Of a stretch of 64,000 nucleotides of DNA, positions 44,301 through 56,300 are shown in pieces. The DNA is taken from contig NMRA01000204.1 in the NCBI GenBank assembly GCA_002633005.1, positions 514,272-578,271 on the forward strand. Reading direction: 5' to 3'. The stretch comes from Phoronis australis. Taxonomy: Eukaryota > Phoronida > Phoronidae. Numbering within the stretch: position 1 is the first letter of the stretch; every line of letters starts with the position of its first letter. The notes under the pieces are model-generated. The model did not search any database, had not been told where the DNA came from, and saw only the letters and a program-made list of their open reading frames with translations. The translations under genes and the position numbers were made by a program.

Positions 44301-47300
44301 TTGAACGATTTCACATGCTTATGTGGAAAGTTTGACTGTGTTGAAAACTTCTATCCGTTCTGTTTTTTGCTCAGTTATTGCGGAATCCCAGCCATCTAGT
44401 TCGTGTAAAATGCCTGGAGCTGATTGGATGCTTGGGTCAGCCCAACCAGTTACTGTCAGACACTGTGCATTCGGAAGGTAGACTCAAAGTTACAGCGGTG
44501 CTGGCCACATACTCGTCTGATCCAGATCCACGTGTACGCAGTACGGCCCTGCAAGCTATGGTAGGTGGTGCTTCTCTTTGTTGTTTTGCAGTCTATAACT
44601 CACAGTCCATAATTGTTACAATGACAGCTGTAGAAAAATATTGCCTCCTGGATGTTGTGTAATATTTTAATTGTTGCTCATCAACTGACTTGATTTCTGA
44701 CTGATTTGCTTCTCTTGTTTTCTTTTAACTTAAATATATGTAAATTCATTAAAAGATTGCATTGCTTTTATGTTTGGCGTTAGGGTAATCTGCTTTCCAT
44801 AAATGCTATGAAGTATGAAGAATCCGCCAATAGTTTACAGATAAATTTAAAAGCAGACAGTACCAATCGGTAAATTGCAGGGGAATGGCTTATGTTCACG
44901 AGATGTGTCCGAAGCAGTTGGCATTGAAGACCTGGGTCATTCACGTAGTCTTCAAGGTATTGTTAGTAATATTTGACTGGGGGTTGTCACCAGTTGATTA
45001 GTTTTATCTCCTGTTTTCAGATCAATCTTCATGAACGAGGACACAACATAGAGTGCAGTATATATGACCAAGCATGCAGCGCCCTCTGTGATGATCATGA
45101 GTGTGTACGACTGAGTGCTGTCAAACTAGTTTGGTTGCTTAGCAACCTATTTCCAGAAAAGTAAGATTTATTAGTGCTGAATTGCATTTGCATTTTAGAC
45201 TGTATTCAAGTGGTATTCACTTTGTTCTATGACTTTTGGTAAGATAAGCGTATTAAAAATGGACATTTTGGACACAAGTTAAAACAAGCATTAAATGAAA
45301 ACATTGTATGATCGCATACTCAGGTCTCACTGATGTTCTTTTTAATTTGTATCAGTTAGTGTACAGTAAGGTTTACAGGTTATTAAATGCATAACGTGGC
45401 TATTTTTATCATATTCACTGTACTGAAGCATTGTGCTTAGAACCACACAGAGATAAATGCTAACTTGTTGCTTGCCATAGACCCTATTCACGCCGACAGG
45501 AGGCGCGTTCCAAAATGAGGCTCGCTACGATAGCTCTGGTGGCTTATCCGCGGAGTTGTATTACGCGTTGCTCGAACAGCTAGAAAAAATACGGACACTC
45601 TGTTTTACAATCCCTAAAGACGTTGGGATTCGGAAGCGTTGGGTCCTTGCCATACGCCGCGACGAAGGAAAATATGTCCGTGTAAAATTATTAACTGTTT
45701 TCGAATCATAATTTGTCGCATCTCGGACTGGATGCCGCCATAGCAACGATCGAGGACCGGAGAATCTTCGGCCACTATGGTTGAAGCGCGATGCATTTTT
45801 CTTTACAAAAAGGACAGGGCTCTCAATCCCTCAATTTTGGGGCCAAATATTGGCCCTATTCCCCTCTCAAAAATATTGGAAAATCACGCGAAATTCCCGG
45901 CCACGAGGCCTAAAAATCCCGTTTGTGATTGAAAATTTCTCTCCAACGGTTCAAATCACCTGTGACCACAGAGGTGACAATTTGAAAAAATACAAAATCA
46001 TAGGCGGATTTAGGGGGGGGGCAGTGGCTCGCCCCCCCCCCTTGACTGCCGCAAGCAAAATAAACCAGCAAAACGTGAAGAGGGAGGAAACTTGTACTGA
46101 GTTGGAGCTAGGACCGGTAGCGGACGAGGGGGAAAACACGTTCCTTTTATTTTTTTAGTCCAACGACAGATTTCCTGAGCAGAAGGCAAACATCCTCGGC
46201 GCCCGCAACTTCCGGGCCGCTTGCGTGCATACAATCGCGCTTTGCCCGCTTCTCCGAGGATGTCGCCCCCGGCCCCCCTCACTATAGGCCTATATGGTAT
46301 CCTAGATCAGCCACTGAAAATGCTACTTGAGACAGAGCTATGAGAGCTTGCAAAAGGGCCGGGTGCTATTGATGGTGATCGGGAGGTCAGTAGAATTTTC
46401 ACTGATCCGTCACTCGGCGAAACGTTCCCCTCTCAGTCGGAAGGCCGCACACACATGAGGGCACCTTTCCCCTCGGATATGAACGAGGTCTCTGAAGAAA
46501 CATGATATCTATGCTTGTTCCAGGAGGGATCCAGGACTTTGAGTTGGGGGGGGGGGTGGGCAAGGCAGAGTATTAGCCAGGATTTTGCCCGTCAGAAATT
46601 CGCACTCCTGAACTGCCAAATGGAATCTGGGAGAATTTTAGGTGAGGGGGGCTGGGGCATAGCCTCTTGGTTCCCCTCTAAATCCGCCACTGTGTTCTAT
46701 CCAGTTAAGTGAAATTGAGCTCTAAAACGAGGTTATGCTTTGGATGAAAGAATTACTGGTGTTTTAATTTTAAAATTCAACTTGATCGAGATTGATATTT
46801 GAAAAATGTAAAACATGAAATAGACGTAATTATTAAAACCAAGAAAGCAGAATTGATGGTCATATAATTTTTATTTTCAATTGCGAGCCTAGTTTTTTTA
46901 TCGTAATCAAAATATATATTTAATAACATCAAGTATTATTTCAGATCAATGACAAATCAACTGTAAGTCCCGGTAGTGCCTACCTCACCAGGACCTAGGC
47001 TGTGCTTGAAGCTAATAGGCCTACTCTTGATCAACAAATTAAACCAGATGAGACTAATTGCACATGACAGCAAAACTCTATGAGCCACCACTGTCGAATA
47101 TATCTTCAACTCGTCAACAATACGACCAGATGACCTGGTTCGTGTAGAAAGCATTTTTATCAAGAATTTATTAGAAGAAACGTAACCCTGCATTCAGCAT
47201 GATACCTAATCCGTAACACTACGATCGCCGCAATTTGGTCATGTTTACTTTTCATGTTTCGAACCAAGTTTTCCGGAAAAAAACCTATATCCTTTCATCA

Positions 47301-50300
47301 GACAACTCTTTGGTGCATTGACTTGTTCTTTAACTGTATTTTTCTTTGTCTCTGTGGTTAATTATTGACACATTTTAAGATTTAATATTCAGGTTGGACT
47401 CCAAAGACCGGCCATTTAACTCACGCAATGTAAATTTCCGCTTTGTTTATCGCAGTGAGCCTCGCTTTGGATTTTAATGTCCGCCGCGTGAATAGAGTCT
47501 ATGTATAGCCTCGTGTCAGTGAGTTTGATGCGTTTTCAAGCACACTGAGTAGGTATCAATGATAAAAGTTCTCGGTAATAAAAGTGTGTTTAATATGCTA
47601 TTTTAAATTTGAATTCTTCTCACTGTCAGCGTGGTCAAAGTTCCCAATTCTGAGGAGGAACTCCGACTGGTGGATGATGCTTTTGCCAAGCTGTGTAATA
47701 TGGTCAATGATTTGTCAATGAAAGTCCGAGCAGAAGCTGCTGGTTTGCTGGTAGGTGTCACTTCTGAAGTCATGTAATCCTGACTGTACCAGGTTTAATT
47801 TGCCATGTTCAGGTTGAAGATGTTTGTAATATTTGTGTATACGCATGATACACAAAACTTGAGCCTTTCATTTAACAATGCTTGATTGTTGCTCTTATGT
47901 GTGTGCAATTGTTGTTTTCTGAGCATGTTAATTCACACTTGTTTATTTCTTTCCTAGGGCTCACTTCACCTGGTTAGTTCAAAGTTTTTAGATCAAACTT
48001 TGGATAAGAAGTTGATGTCAAATATGAGGGTAAGTTCAGCTTTTAATATTTTGTTGAAGGTGTTTTAAATGAAAGTATGGGAACTTAAAAAGGAGTCTCT
48101 ACTGAAGGTTCTGGTTCAGGTTACTGTGAGTACTAATGAATTGAAATTTCACTGCATTCTTTCAGTGGAGCATATGCTTCAATATTAGGAAGAGTCAGTC
48201 TGTAAATGTCTTCTCTGTACAAAGTCTTGAAACAGGCTACTCACAATTGGCATTTTGTAATAAACCATTTTGTATTTTAGTTGCACCCCGTTCTTTGTTT
48301 TTAGTTGTTTTAGTATTTATTTGGGCATCTGTGTATATTGTATATTCAATATTAAGTATATGCTATTTCTTCTGTATTTTTAGTATTTATTTCCTTATTT
48401 ACTGTCTGCACCATGTTGGAGAGTAATTGTTATTGTCTTATGGGCAGTGAGAACTAAATATGTACACAGAATGAATGTATATAATTTCACCATTATTTGG
48501 CCACATAGAAAGACAGACACGAATACACAATGTTGTCACTTGCCCATTGAATAGCAGCGTCTTCATTGTTTCAGAGAAAGCGTAGTGCACATGAACGTCA
48601 GAAAGAACACTTTGAGACAGGGGAGTGGTCAACTGGTCAGAAGTGGGCCGATGATGCCCCTAAAGAGCAAGTGGATGCTGACAGTGTCAATTTGATGTCA
48701 TCGGGCGCATGTGGTGCATTTGTACATGGCTTGGAGGATGAGTTCTATGGTAACAGCACTGTGTGTTGAGTAATGAGTAGGGTCCATTTGTACATGGCTT
48801 GGAGAATGAGTTGTATGATAGCAGTTCTGTGTGTGGAGTATTGAGTATGGTGCATTTGTACATAGCTTGGAATACGACTTTTATGGTACCTGCCCTGCTT
48901 GTTAAGTAATGAGTTGTTTTATTAAACTGTCCCTTTGTTGTGAGTGATTGTCTTCTCGTTTCCTTTAATGACCAGGATATGAAAACAGTATTAGTGTAAA
49001 TGTCACTATTAATATGTGTCTGCACTGGAGCTGTTGCAAAGTATGTAAACCTTCACAACGCTTTAGGTTTACTGGGCTTTTTGTTAACTAAATGCTTTCT
49101 GCAGCATGAGCGGATAAAAGTTTTTCATATGTCCTGGTTGGGATACTTAGTGTAGAGCTCACTTCACTCACCACTCACAAAGCCATGTAGGCCTGCACTA
49201 CACTAACCACTGACAGAGCTATGTAGGCCTACACTACAACGCAACTGTAGTCAGTGTCTCTTCATTTCGTCAACATTGTTAATGGTCATTGACTTCCTTT
49301 ACAGAGGTGCGTAATGCTGCCATTGACTCACTGTGTGAACTGGCCTCCCAGTCAGCTCACTTTGCTGTTCAGTGTCAAGACTACTTGGTGGACATGTTCA
49401 ACGATGAGATCGAGAGCGTGCGCCTCAACGCTATTCATAGCTTACGCAAGATCAGTCATCACATCGTGTTGAGAGAAGATCAAGTGGAAATTGTGCTGGA
49501 AATATTAAAAGTAATGTGAAATGAGGCAATGTTCCAGTTTCAAACCAGTATTTCTTTTATGGTGCCTGCCGTTGTGTTGCAGTAATGTAAGCAATAGTCT
49601 GATATAACGTTCCCACATTTTGAGAACAAGTGCTGTGGAGAAAACTGGTTTCAAAATGTGAGCATGTTATATCCGACTATTACAATAAAATGTTCATAGT
49701 TTGTTCTCACTTATTATGAAGAACCTGGAAAATGACAAAAAATAGTTTCCGTGGATGAAAATTCATTGAAAAGCAAAATTGGGTGAAAGTTAAAGAAAAT
49801 TTGCAAGCTGAATAAATGAAAGGTCCCTTGTTTTTTCAGTCTGTGCTTTTAAGTCATGCTTGGTAATAATCACAAGTAACATTGCTTCACATCTATTGTG
49901 GCAAAAACAAAACATTGAAATTTTTTACCCTGTAAAATTCGTCAAGCCGTATGTGACTATTCACGGCAAATAGTTAATATCCTTTTCATTAAGTTAATAA
50001 TATACGTTGTACCTCCCTCCGTGAAATAGAAGTACTTCTGCGTGCCACCATGTGGTAGTAGCGGTCATGGACCCCTTGTGGCTATTTACCATTGTTTCAT
50101 AAAAGATTTGAAGACACTGGAGGCATTGAATTTATTGTTCTTGTTGCAATATTCTTTTCTTTGGTTGATCAGTACTGTAGGTCTGCATTCCTAGTTCTGT
50201 GTTGTAGATATTTCATCTCAGTTGTCAACACCTTCACATTTTTCTTTTAACAATCCTGTTCATCAATTTCCCTGTATAAGTTAATTTGAATATCAGATAA

Positions 50301-53300
50301 TTGTTGTCAGTGTTCTAACTTTTTACTGTTAGGATTGCAGCTATGACATTCGTGAAGGTCTGCGTGAAATGCTGTGTACAGTCAAGCTGGCCACTACTGC
50401 TTGTCTCAAGACCTGCATGTTGTCTATGTTGGAGAATCTCAAGCGATATCCCCAAGACAGGTGTTCAGTTTGGAGGTACAGTGGTGATGTGCACGATTTA
50501 TACAATGTGTTCAACTAAATGTTTGTAACTCTCTCTGTATGATTCACAGCATTTAGAGTTCTGTTCATCTAAATATTCTTATTTGTCTCTTTATGGTGCA
50601 CATCATTTTGAGATGTGTTCAACTAAATGTTCATTACTTTCTATGTATATGAAATCTGTTTGATCAGCTTGTTAATAACTCAAGTTTTGGTTGGTTTTCT
50701 TTGAGGGATTGATTGGCCAGGACTGTCTACTAGAGTGGGTGAAGTGTTTACTAAGAATGGGCACTCCTTATCCACTAGGTGGCGCAAATGAATAAGGGTT
50801 CCCCTTTTTGCCATTTGAACAGATTAAGAGAAGAAAGCAATTCATAAGGAACCCACATGATTACCTGATTCGGGAGGTGCGCCTTGCTTCACTTGTCACA
50901 CATTGTTAATGTTGAGTTCTCCATTGGAATACTGTTGCAGTGCAGTCATTTTGGTGCTGAGATTGCACAATATTCAAAGTTTTGTGTGGTTGATTGGCTC
51001 GTATTTGTTGAATAGTGCACTTGTTGTTATCTGTACCAGGACTATGCAACACCTGGGGGAGCAGCACAGCTGGCTGACACTGCCTATAGTACCTGAGTTA
51101 CTCAGTTGCCACCCCTACTTTGACACACCTGAACCTGACATGGATGATCCTGCATGTATCCTTTTGTACCAAGTGTGCCACTGAGTCATCATTTTCACAC
51201 TGAGGCCATCCTCAAAATATTTTTCCTGGCTCAAATGTCACTTCTCTGAGGAGGCTGGGTTGGTAGGCAGGCTCCAATTTTGATTGACAGGATGCACTCA
51301 CTTCTTTGCAAAAACATCTTTTGTCAGATTGCAAATAAAATATTTTGTAATGCTCATATTTTAAAGTCTGACAGCCCCATGAGAGAAAACTAACTTAATG
51401 CAATTGTGACCTTATATGATAGTAATACTTCATAGATTCAAGATCCACCAAATCCATGCATGAATCAGTGTTTTTAAACACTAAAATATTGGCAAATGTA
51501 GACATATTTGCCAATATTTTAGATAATTATTTGCTTTTTCAGGATTTATAAGTTGCGTTTACTAATTACACGCCACTCACCGTGATCACAGAGCATAACA
51601 TACACATTGTGTTTCTAATGGAATAAACCTAATGCAACAAGGATGAACTCGGGGGTGTCTTTATGAATAGGCTTGACTTGTTGCTTGGCTGGGGCATACC
51701 TTGCTGTCTCCAGAATTATTTTGATGTCCTAAGAGATTGCGCCTGGTAAAGAACCACACCTAGCCTAGTCTTGGTGTAGCAAAGTCTGTAAATGCTGTTA
51801 CTTTGTCATTTTCTACTTTGTTATTGGTCACGCCTACATTTATAGCTCAGACACTTGAACACACTAAATCACCGATGTTAAGTGCTGCTGAGATCCTGAG
51901 TTATAATACTTTCGGTTGAATAGCTAATTTTTTTTTTAAGTAGGCCTGAACAAAGACACAAACAGGGAGAATTATATCACAAAGAAAGACTGCAAACCAC
52001 ACACTCTCTTATAACTGTGGATTGAATTCACCTCTTTACTCTGGACTCAATTGTATACCACTTCCTTCACCATATGATCAGATATCTCCATCCTCATCCT
52101 AGTCTTCAATGCTGCAGCTCACAGTCCAACCATGACAGCACTGTTCCCTCAACATACTCACAGACATTACCACTATCTACGTGATACTCTACCCAAACTT
52201 GTGCCAAACCTGCAGGTAAGTTATGTTCATCTGCTGTTTAAATATCAATGTTTTTAATGATACGTTACTTACTCGATTATGCTTGGCTGGCCAGACTTAA
52301 CTCTCTGTTGCACTTATCATGTATGTCCTAAAAACAAAGGCGTTACATGTATAAAGAGGCCTGATCATATGAGTTTGATACAAACGGTTAACTTTTCTCG
52401 TTTACCATGCTTCCCTAGTATTTGAGACTGTTCATCAAATGTAGATGCTAAACATTCTGTATCTGTGAGTCAATTTTTGGTATGCTTATGTTTCAGTGGA
52501 CATCTTCAAAACTCCATGTGATGATCTATTATACATAGGTGATAGGTGCCCGCCTTCTTTATTCGAGGTCATGGGTTCGAGTCCCACTTGGTCACACTGC
52601 TAGACCCTTGAGTCAGGTTTCTAGCTCCTCTGCTTGGTTTTAACTATATATTAATAAAAATCAAAAATAGTTCCAGGTGATCAGTGCAGTGGGCCCACAT
52701 GCAGCCTGCGCACGTCTGGCACAACGTGTACCAGACCGTCTGCAATTATTTTTTTTATTTTATTATACACATCTACATTCTTTTCACTGACAACAATTTC
52801 ATTCTGCTGATCGAACCATTCTCTGTTTAAATCGCCTGTGTCCTTTTTCTAGGATTTGACTAATGACGAGTCCCCTGATACTAGTAAAAGTTTGGAGAGA
52901 ACAAAAGTTTTCCTGAAGGAAATCTTGGACAAACTAGCGTGCCTGGAGGATTCATCAAAGTCTTCATCACAGTTGGTTTTACAGAGCACCATCAGGTAGG
53001 TCATGGTCTAGCTGGGGATTGTGGGCCGAGGTCATGATGATTGTGTGTGCTGGCTTAATATGAAGGATTACAAGCTTGGACTGTGGCTGTTGCTGTAGTT
53101 GGGTTATTGTTTCAAAATTACTTTCAATTGACTGACAAGCACATGGGCTCTACAAAGTCAGGTGACAAAGATGGCTGAAACTGCAGTCTAGTTTAATGTC
53201 TGCAAGTAGGACTTTTAAAAATATTTGATATGAGAGCAAATAATTAAATGTTGAAAATTTGTCGAAATATTTGTCGTTGCTTGTTCACAAGTAATTTCCT

Positions 53301-56300
53301 TGATCCAATACTGTGACTTATTTAATATGCGGGACCTTATCAACTAGTCTGTATATTTAGCCAAATATTTACCAAACTATAGATTTTAACCCAGTAAACG
53401 TATATTTTCTAACTGTAGAAACCATGTAGAATTTAATATCTGACTTTATTCCAATCTGCTGTTAACTGGGTCACGTGACCATGTCTTTTTAATGAAATTT
53501 AGCAAAAAGGAAAGGTGTATCCACACCATAATGATGGTATCAATAATATGAACCAGTTTCTTTGGATTGAAATATTCGAGATTAAATCTTTAAAGTGCTG
53601 TAACAGTTTTCTAAATTATCATTTAATCTATGAGGAGTGCATTAAGCATAGTATCATATGAATCAATATGACGTTCCTAAGTTTGACAAATTTTGGATAT
53701 TTTCCTAGAGTCCTGTGTAATTAGTGTATATCATTAGCTGCACTCACTGGGGTTACGTCCAGGGCACTTTTTGGGATAATGAAAAATAGGAAAAAAAGCC
53801 AGGGATAAGTGCTCGAAAACGAAAGTTACCATTTACCCGAGTGGTCAAGTCACCTGCGCCTTCCCCATATTTGCCCACAGTTAGAATGCACAAGAGCCAT
53901 TTCAAGTTCACTTCAGTAAAAACTGTATTTTCCCGCCTGAATATGACAAGGTGCCTATTAAACTTTCTGCTTATTATCCAATGGGGACTAAGCTGTATCC
54001 GTATTAGTAACTACTTGTTTAAAACTGTCATGAGACGGGCATCAACAAAGACACTGGCACTTGATTGGATAGATCATGGGTGGGTGTTAAGCTGAAAAAA
54101 TTTGGAAATTCCAGGAGTTTGTGTTAACTTGTATGAGTAGCGTAACTGATTGTGAATGATTTGTCCTATTGAAGACTGTTGGTGTTCGTACTCACTTGCG
54201 AGTTTATTGATCAGATGTTAAACACCATGTAATATAGTTAGTGAATTGTTACTATAAACAATTAATCGTGGAATGAAGTTATATTTTGTTGTATTTACAA
54301 GATAAGTCTACATACAATTATGACTAACTTAACAGCTTTTCTGGAATGAATTATTTACAGAGATGTGGATAGAATATCTGAAATTGAGCCTCAGTTGTCA
54401 TCTGAGGCAAAGTGTTTGTCCATGTGTCTCACCTGTTACAAACTACTCTCTCAGGTAAGTTGTTAGTTGAACAAATTACACACTATTTACTAATTACTAT
54501 AAGTGAGTTGAAATGTTTGTGTTTTTAACAGTTCATATTTCCACTTTATCTCATTTATGTGCAAATACGGCCGTTTGCTATGCTGTGATATATGCCGTGA
54601 AGTTTAGGAAAGTAGAGCCAACCCATATACAATGGCAGAGGTTGTGTTACATGGTTGATATGCAGTCTCCTGGTGGAGTAAATTTGCAAATTTTATTGGA
54701 CTCATTCATTCGGGTTTACCTAAAATATTGATCCAAGGCATCGTTCCTGAAAAAGCAGTGTTACTGCTCTAAAAATTATTGCTAGCAGCAAAGATTTACC
54801 AATGGAAATTCTGACACCTAGTGATCAGGCAGCTATTTTTAAACCTCACTAGTTTTAATCCGAGTCATCATAAATAGGTCAATTGTCTACATAGCGTCCC
54901 CAAAAATCAGGCAAAAATCTAATTCAAATCAGACGAAAATATTCTGTTATGGATACATACTGTGTATCTATACTAAGAACTAATTAAGGATATTTACAGG
55001 AAATTGTGACCTATATACATATATCCGCCATTTGAACAGCGTGCCACAATATCTGAAGCTGTATATGAACACTGTTGTTGTCAAATAATGAACACATTTT
55101 CATTGTAGCTTCAGCAGTTTAACAGTTCTAGTTCTTCATCATTTGACAAGGTAAGTCAAGTGTGACGGTGAGTTGTTATGAGTGGAACACAAATACCGAC
55201 CTTGACAAGGAAACTTCTAGATATAAGCTCACTTAGTTATATGGCTTAGACTGCTGCTGTGAGTGTGTGTACAAAATCTAATTTAAATTATACTGGTATG
55301 TTTTACCTTCAACACACTCTCAGACTGTGCCATATCTTAATGACTCACTAGGTGTGTGATGTATTAGAAGCACTATTGTAGTGGGAAATAATAACGACTC
55401 TGAGAACGGGCTATTCTGATGTGCACTGGGATGTAGTTGGCCTGTGTCAAATAGATGCTCAACTGTCTGATGGTGCTGTTGACTTACTGGTACTGGTGCT
55501 TGTGATCCTGTGGGACTCAGCTGTGTCGGGTGTGTGATGGTGCTGTTGACTTAGTGGTACTGGCGCTTGTAACCATGTGAGACTCAGCTATCGGATGGTG
55601 CTGTTGACTTACTGGTACCCGCGTTGTGATGAGTCATCTTCACCTGCTCTCTTACAGGTGGTGGAGCTTACCTACCACATTGAGCACCTGTTTATGGGGC
55701 TGAGCTCAGTAGACCTGTCGCAAGTGTATCAGAGCCGACTGCGGGCACTTGCTGGACAGTTGTGTCATAGACTGGAACATACCAGTGGAGATGATGGACA
55801 ACAGCTGTGTCGACAGTTTCTACAGACTTTGGATGCCCTTAAGAGGTTGGTACCCAATTCAGTGGTTGTTATTGGATACCTATATCTGTATTTGGTACTT
55901 TTCAGTTTGGTATGGCTCTCACTGATGGCTATTATTAGACGGAATTTTGCTTAAATCAATAATTTGAGATAAATTTACATCCAACAAATGGTTAAGGATT
56001 CAAGTAACATAAATCTTAAGTTTCACCTCTGAGAAGAAATGCTGTCAACGTATCCTTGATCTATTTACTGTAACTTAATTTAATCTTACTTGTTAGATCA
56101 GCTGCAATTCTCTGTTCTTCCTGTTCAACACATTGCAGCTACATTTATTGTGTATGTGTGCATTTATATGTCAGAACCCTCACTGTTGGTTAAATTCAAA
56201 TGACTACGATGTGATAAGGAATAATTGTAGAAAACTAAACACGATTGCATTGCTGATAATGTGTAGCTCAATAAAGGCCAGGTTACCACTCACTGATGCC

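Larger units (their letters stand above)
45476..47503. mobile_element. 2.0 kb DNA transposon with 18-base terminal inverted repeats
   Basis: CATAGACCCTATTCACGC at the left end is inverted at the right as GCGTGAATAGAGTCTATG, with one mismatch, and GAGGCTC blocks match further inside. A TA target duplication is possible if the TA in CATAGAC is counted as flank. No transposase frame was seen. At least two hAT-like elements are nested inside. It lies in an INTS4 intron. Confidence 0.7.

Noticed and set aside
45781-46158. 125-codon open frame on +
   Set aside because: It runs through G and C homopolymer ends of a nested hAT-like element in an INTS4 intron.
45476-47503. Target-site duplication of the 2.0 kb element
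   Set aside because: No flanking direct repeat longer than a possible TA could be confirmed by eye.
52540-52610. Possible tRNA gene
   Set aside because: The B box is good but the A box is degenerate and the acceptor stem cannot close. The body continues as the SINE seen at 22930-23170.
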